From Propionibacteriaceae bacterium (lineage in GTDB: Bacteria; Actinomycetota; Actinomycetes; Propionibacteriales; Propionibacteriaceae): DNA of 53,892 nt. Below, one piece after another: positions 50,584 to 53,892 of this stretch. Both the position numbers and the translations under genes were made by a program. The stretch covers positions 1 to 53,892 of the forward strand of contig JAPUEL010000064.1 of the NCBI GenBank assembly GCA_027492545.1, read 5' to 3'. Position 1 is the stretch's first letter. Each line of letters begins with the position of its first letter. A model generated the notes under the pieces. The model saw only the letters and a program-made list of their open reading frames with translations, was not told where the DNA came from and did no database searches.

Positions 50584-52484
50584 CAGCGTTCTCTCTCTGT
50601 CAGCGGGTGCTTCTCAAGGACGTAGTAGAACTCTTCGAACGTGGTGACCCGGCTGAGCCGCTCCAACAGGTCCCGCCGGGCGCCGAGCCGGAGCACCTCG
50701 TCGTAGACCTGGACGAGCACGCCCTCGCTCCTGCCCGGATCGGAGGGGACGCCGAGCAGCACGATGAGGCGCACCCCGTCGTCGTTGCCTTCGCGAGGGA
50801 CAACCCCGATCGCGAGCATCACGCTGGTCTGGGTCTCCAGTGCGGCGTGCGGGAAGCCGAGCAGGGGGTCCAGCCTCGTCTGCGACTGGCTCTCCCTCTG
50901 CCGGACCCGCTCCCCGAAGCCGCGCTCGACCAGGCCGCGGGCCTCCAGGTGTCCGGTCATGTAGTCGACGGCGTCCTCGTAGTCCGTGCCCGCGGGCAGC
51001 GCGAAGAAGTGCGCCTCGTCGAGGGAGCCTGCGAGGACAGATCCGCCACGCGGCACTCCGCCGTCAATCGGGATGTGCAGCTGGAGGCGGTCGAGCTGGC
51101 GGGCCAGTCCAGCCCGGTCGAGGATCCGGGTGACCCGCACGACGGGAACCTCGGCGGTGACCTCCTCGTCCCCGCTGACGACGACGAGGTCGACCGTCTC
51201 GAGGTTCTCGGGGGTGGCCTCGGCCACCTGGAGGACCTGGTAGCGCGTGGACGCGGGGAGGAGTCGGGTCAGCTGGAGCCGAACGAGTTCCGCCGTGACA
51301 CGACCCTTCGACGTGACGATCGCGACGCGCAGGAAGGCGGGCGGCTCTGCCTCGCCGCTGTCGAGGAAGACCTGGAAGTACGTGGCCAGCAGCGCCACCT
51401 CGGAGTCGTCGACAGGAAGGCCCACCTCGGACTGGATCACCTGCGACGCCACCGTGGCCATCTGGTAGGCGACGGGGTACTCGACCCGGATGTCGCCCAC
51501 GGCGGAGTCGTCCACCCAGATGCGGTAGCGCATCCGGTTGATCATGTAGGCCACGTGGCGGGCGAACTCGGACATGAACCGACGGCCGGCGAGGTCGATG
51601 TCCATCTCCTCGTTGACGGCGGCAAGGACCGCGCGGACGAGCGACTCCCCGTCCCCGGTGGCCGTGAAGCGCGAGGCCGCCACCGCGTCCTCGGGCGCGC
51701 GCATGCCTGCCACGGGGAGGGTGAGGAAGGTGACCTCGTCTCCGCTCAGCTCCACCCCCAGCTCGGCGCTCAGGCGGGCGGCCACGGACGCGGCGAACTC
51801 GTGGGCGGGGGTCGCGGCTAGCCCCGCATAGCGCTGGGGAAGGTAGTCGATCGTGCGCCCCATACGGGCCCTGTCGACGGCCACGGTCGCCCAGCGGGTC
51901 AGCTCCGGCGCGTAGGCCCTGTCCAGACCCGCCTCGGTTGCCATCTCCCGGACGATGGCGCCGACCTGCTCCTGCCAGGGCTCGTGTGGGTAGGCCGTCG
52001 GGAAGTGCCAGCGCAACACGTGGAGCCGCTGCTGCAGTTCGGGGCCCTCCAGCTGGAGCCCGACGTTCGGCCGGCCGCTGATGGTGAGGTCGGACTCGGC
52101 CACGATGGCCCGGACGCGCGCGAGGTCGGCGACCACCGTCGTACGCCCCACTGACATCGCAGAGGCCAGCTCCTCGATCCGGACCGGGAGGATGGCCCGG
52201 AAGATCCTGGCCACGATGAAGGACGCGCGGGTGGCAAGGTCGTTGAAGGACACGTCGTCCGACACTCCGCCCTTGACCGCCCGGTAGCGCGTCGGGTCCG
52301 CGATCAGAAGGCGGTACCGTCCGTCGTCCATGGTGATGGAGGCGGCCGTGCCCAGCAGGTCCTGCAAAGCGGTCACATCTGCCGTGATCGTGCGGCGGCT
52401 GACGCCGAGATCGAGCGCCAGCTCGTCCGCGGAGACGGATCGCGCCGCCTCGAGCTGGTCGAGAATGGCAGCGGGTCGGCTCAT
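50583..52484 (-). CDS. PRD-containing PTS regulator (BglG/MtlR/GutR type) with EIIB-like and EIIA-like domains
   Basis: 633 aa. Domain order: HTH (~10-55, ADELALDLGVSRRTITADV), second HTH (~85-130, IEELASAMSVGRTTVVADLARV), two PTS-regulation domains (~170-380), EIIB-like (~385-475) and EIIA-like (~485-630). Several phosphoacceptor sites look altered: PRD1 reads TFLTLPVAG where LTLH is usual, PRD2 reads LLATYFQ, and the EIIB-like loop reads VTSKGRVTAEL without the Cys. The EIIA His is retained (GFPHA). It should control this operon in response to PTS phosphorylation state. ATG 52484 chosen with GAGGTG upstream. Confidence 0.85.
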   Translation of the reverse strand: MSRPAAILDQLEAARSVSADELALDLGVSRRTITADVTALQDLLGTAASITMDDGRYRLLIADPTRYRAVKGGVSDDVSFNDLATRASFIVARIFRAILPVRIEELASAMSVGRTTVVADLARVRAIVAESDLTISGRPNVGLQLEGPELQQRLHVLRWHFPTAYPHEPWQEQVGAIVREMATEAGLDRAYAPELTRWATVAVDRARMGRTIDYLPQRYAGLAATPAHEFAASVAARLSAELGVELSGDEVTFLTLPVAGMRAPEDAVAASRFTATGDGESLVRAVLAAVNEEMDIDLAGRRFMSEFARHVAYMINRMRYRIWVDDSAVGDIRVEYPVAYQMATVASQVIQSEVGLPVDDSEVALLATYFQVFLDSGEAEPPAFLRVAIVTSKGRVTAELVRLQLTRLLPASTRYQVLQVAEATPENLETVDLVVVSGDEEVTAEVPVVRVTRILDRAGLARQLDRLQLHIPIDGGVPRGGSVLAGSLDEAHFFALPAGTDYEDAVDYMTGHLEARGLVERGFGERVRQRESQSQTRLDPLLGFPHAALETQTSVMLAIGVVPREGNDDGVRLIVLLGVPSDPGRSEGVLVQVYDEVLRLGARRDLLERLSRVTTFEEFYYVLEKHPLTERER

Positions 52485-52529
52485 TGTCATCACCTCACTT
52501 CGTCGTCGGCGGCTGTGTTCGGGAGGGGG

Positions 52530-53603
52530 TCAGGCGGCTACGGTGACGCGGTCACCGAAGAACGAGTCCCATGGCACGTTGACGCTGCGGTCCAGACCCA
52601 CCACCTCGTAGAGATGGCGCAGCAGCGGGAACTGCTCCGGGTTCACGACGCCGCGCTCGGTGAGGCGCTCCATCGCGGCGCCGATCACCTTGATGGCCGC
52701 CGCACCCTCCAGGGTCACGCCGGGCATCCGGGCGGCCGCCTCGCTGAACGTGAGGCCCGCTCCGACAAGGCGGCCGCACTTGACGTTCCTGCCTCCCATG
52801 GACGTGACGAAACAGTCGCCGATGCCGGGCAGGCCCAGCGGCGTGGTGGGGTCGCCCCCGAGGAGGTGCATGAAGTCGATCATCTCGATCGACGCCTGCC
52901 CGAACAGCGCCGCACCGTAGTTGAAGTTGACGTAACGGTCACCGGCCGCGTCGCCCATGGCGTCGAGGATGCCCGACATGAAGCCGGCCCCGAACGCGTA
53001 GCAGTTCTTGGTAGCGGCGCAGACCTCGACGCCGACGAAGTCGGAGTTGAGCCACACGTGGTAGAAGTCCGTGGCGAAGAGGTCGCGCCACATCGGCAGC
53101 ACCGAGGGGTCCCCGCCCGTGAACACCACCGACTAGTTGCGGCGCACGGCGACCTCGCCGGCGATCGACGGCCCGGCGATCGCGGAGAAGGTCAGCTGGT
53201 CACGCAACTCGGCGGGGATCTGCCCGGCCAGGACCCTCGGGAGGATCTGGAGGTTACCGTCGGCGTCGGCCTCCATGCCCTTGGCGAGCGCGATGACATG
53301 CATGCCCGGGCGGAGGAGCGACGCCAACTGCTCACCCGCCCAGCGGACGCCGAAGGAGTTGACCCCGCTCATCACCAGGTCGACGCCGTCGAAGGCTTCC
53401 GCGGCGTCCTCAAGCTGGTACGCGGTGGTGCCCTCTGGAAGAGCGAGCCCCAGGTTGGGGTGCACGCCGTTTGCCTGGATCGAGGAGATGATGTCGCGGT
53501 CGAGGTGCGTACCCACGAGCCGGACGGAGTGGCCGTTGTCGGTCAGGGGTGTGGCCAGCGCGCTGGCCATGATTCCTGAACCGAGGACGACGACTGTAGC
53601 CAT
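52530..53603 (-). pseudogene. NAD(P)-dependent glycerol-3-phosphate-dehydrogenase-like gene interrupted by an in-frame amber codon
   Basis: 357 codons. N-terminal Rossmann VVVLGSGIMASALATPLTDNG, then MSGVNSFGVRWAGEQL, a KGMEADADG stretch and IAGPSIAGEVAVRRN, followed by TAG at 53133-53135 and, in the same frame, SVVFTGGDPSVL and the C-terminal GPDH-like helical domain (CAATKNCYAFGAG, KVIGAAMERLTERG). A single CAG-to-TAG change would explain it. The start at 53603 has GGGAGCTCAGC upstream. First gene of the PTS operon, so the product probably oxidises the phosphorylated polyol. Either inactivated, read through, or a sequencing error. Confidence 0.82.
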
Positions 53604-53685
53604 GCTGAGCTCCCATTCCTTCGCGCTCCGCTGCGCGACACCGTTGTTTTGTCTGAATGTGTGGCTGACGCTACGCCTGAGTTTG

Positions 53686-53697
53686 CGTGATATCACG
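53686..53697. promoter_or_regulatory. Candidate operator: perfect palindrome CGTGATATCACG
   Basis: Twelve-base perfect dyad in the 221-bp divergent region between the PTS operon and the HAD gene, 83 bases upstream of the first operon start codon. Its symmetry resembles GntR, CRP or similar operators. The rest of the interval (53604-53824) shows no confident promoter boxes. Confidence 0.5.
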
Positions 53698-53824
53698 TCC
53701 GAACGAGTCGGTTTCCTTCCGGTTCGCTGCGGCGGACCGGCCTAACTCCCCCGCTGCGCCCGACGGGAGGTGGCAGTGTTGGGCGTGGCCGCGGACAGAG
53801 ACGCCGGCGGCCTCAAGGAGCACC

Positions 53825-53892
53825 ATGAGCATGGACCGGTACGACGCCTACGTCTTCGACCTCGACGGCACCATCTACCTCGGCGACGAGCT
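53825..53892 (+). CDS. HAD-superfamily phosphatase, NagD-like (partial, runs off the window)
   Basis: Only the first 22 codons are present: MSMDRYDAYVFDLDGTIYLG and then DE. The DxDGT nucleophile motif FDLDGTIYLG is the N-terminus of NagD/phosphoglycolate/glycerol-phosphatase type HADs. AAGGAGCACC ribosome site. Divergent from the polyol PTS operon, so it may dephosphorylate a pathway intermediate. Confidence 0.85.
   Translation, partial: MSMDRYDAYVFDLDGTIYLGDE

Overview
The window is a high-GC, gene-dense chromosomal segment from an actinobacterium. Gene order strongly resembles the conserved actinobacterial core seen around M. tuberculosis topA to ponA2: topA; a 'helicase/secretion neighbourhood' with Ssd, CpaF, TadB, TadC, DEAH helicase, Flp-like pilin and TadE; then RidA, Nth, a thioredoxin-like lipoprotein, CoA-type NUDIX, WhiB, PonA2-type PBP and a metallophosphoesterase. 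The polyol PTS operon and the GTP-type PEP carboxykinase would suit a Propionibacteriaceae-like host, but that family assignment is inference. The first ~100 bases are low-complexity C/G runs and look like poor contig-end sequence.

Layout. 0.2-5.0 kb (minus): an AlkZ-type winged-helix protein, a flavin amine oxidase, and one continuous reading frame joining a CE7-type esterase to an AGE-family epimerase, then tRNA-Thr(CGT) with a clear promoter and a terminator hairpin. 5.2-16.6 kb (minus): TAP-type hydrolase, PSP1/RicT-like protein, acidic DoxX-like membrane protein, DNA polymerase III delta', thymidylate kinase, CYTH/CHAD-like protein, topoisomerase I, methyltransferase. 16.8-26.0 kb: aldo/keto reductase and the Tad/Flp pilus genes, with a polysaccharide deacetylase lipoprotein inserted on the opposite strand. 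26.1-33.9 kb (plus): methyltransferase-like protein, holin-like membrane protein, DUF4177, RidA, Nth, thioredoxin-like lipoprotein, NUDIX, [WhiB on minus], PBP, metallophosphoesterase. 33.9-35.5 kb: tRNA-Pro(CGG) followed by two ~120-nt tandem structured repeats, an orphan secreted protein and a 52-aa acidic peptide. This stretch is the least explained part of the window. 35.5-44.7 kb: AI-2E-type permease, a frameshifted aldehyde dehydrogenase, lipoprotein, PEP carboxykinase, thymidine phosphorylase, MFS transporter and a Gfo/Idh/MocA oxidoreductase.

44.7-53.6 kb (minus) is one long polyol PTS operon. In transcription order it holds a GPDH-like dehydrogenase (interrupted by an in-frame amber codon), a PRD-type regulator, GutM, glucitol-type EIIC, EIIB and EIIA, a glycerol-1-phosphate-dehydrogenase-like enzyme, HPr and Enzyme I. 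It therefore encodes a complete phosphorelay from PEP to substrate plus candidate oxidation steps. A HAD phosphatase is divergently transcribed and runs off the end.

Three genes show lesions or unusual junctions: the missing stop between esterase and epimerase, a one-base deletion in the aldehyde dehydrogenase, and the amber codon in the dehydrogenase. Sequencing or assembly error must be excluded before these are treated as biology. Long open frames antisense to real genes are abundant because of high GC and were not annotated.
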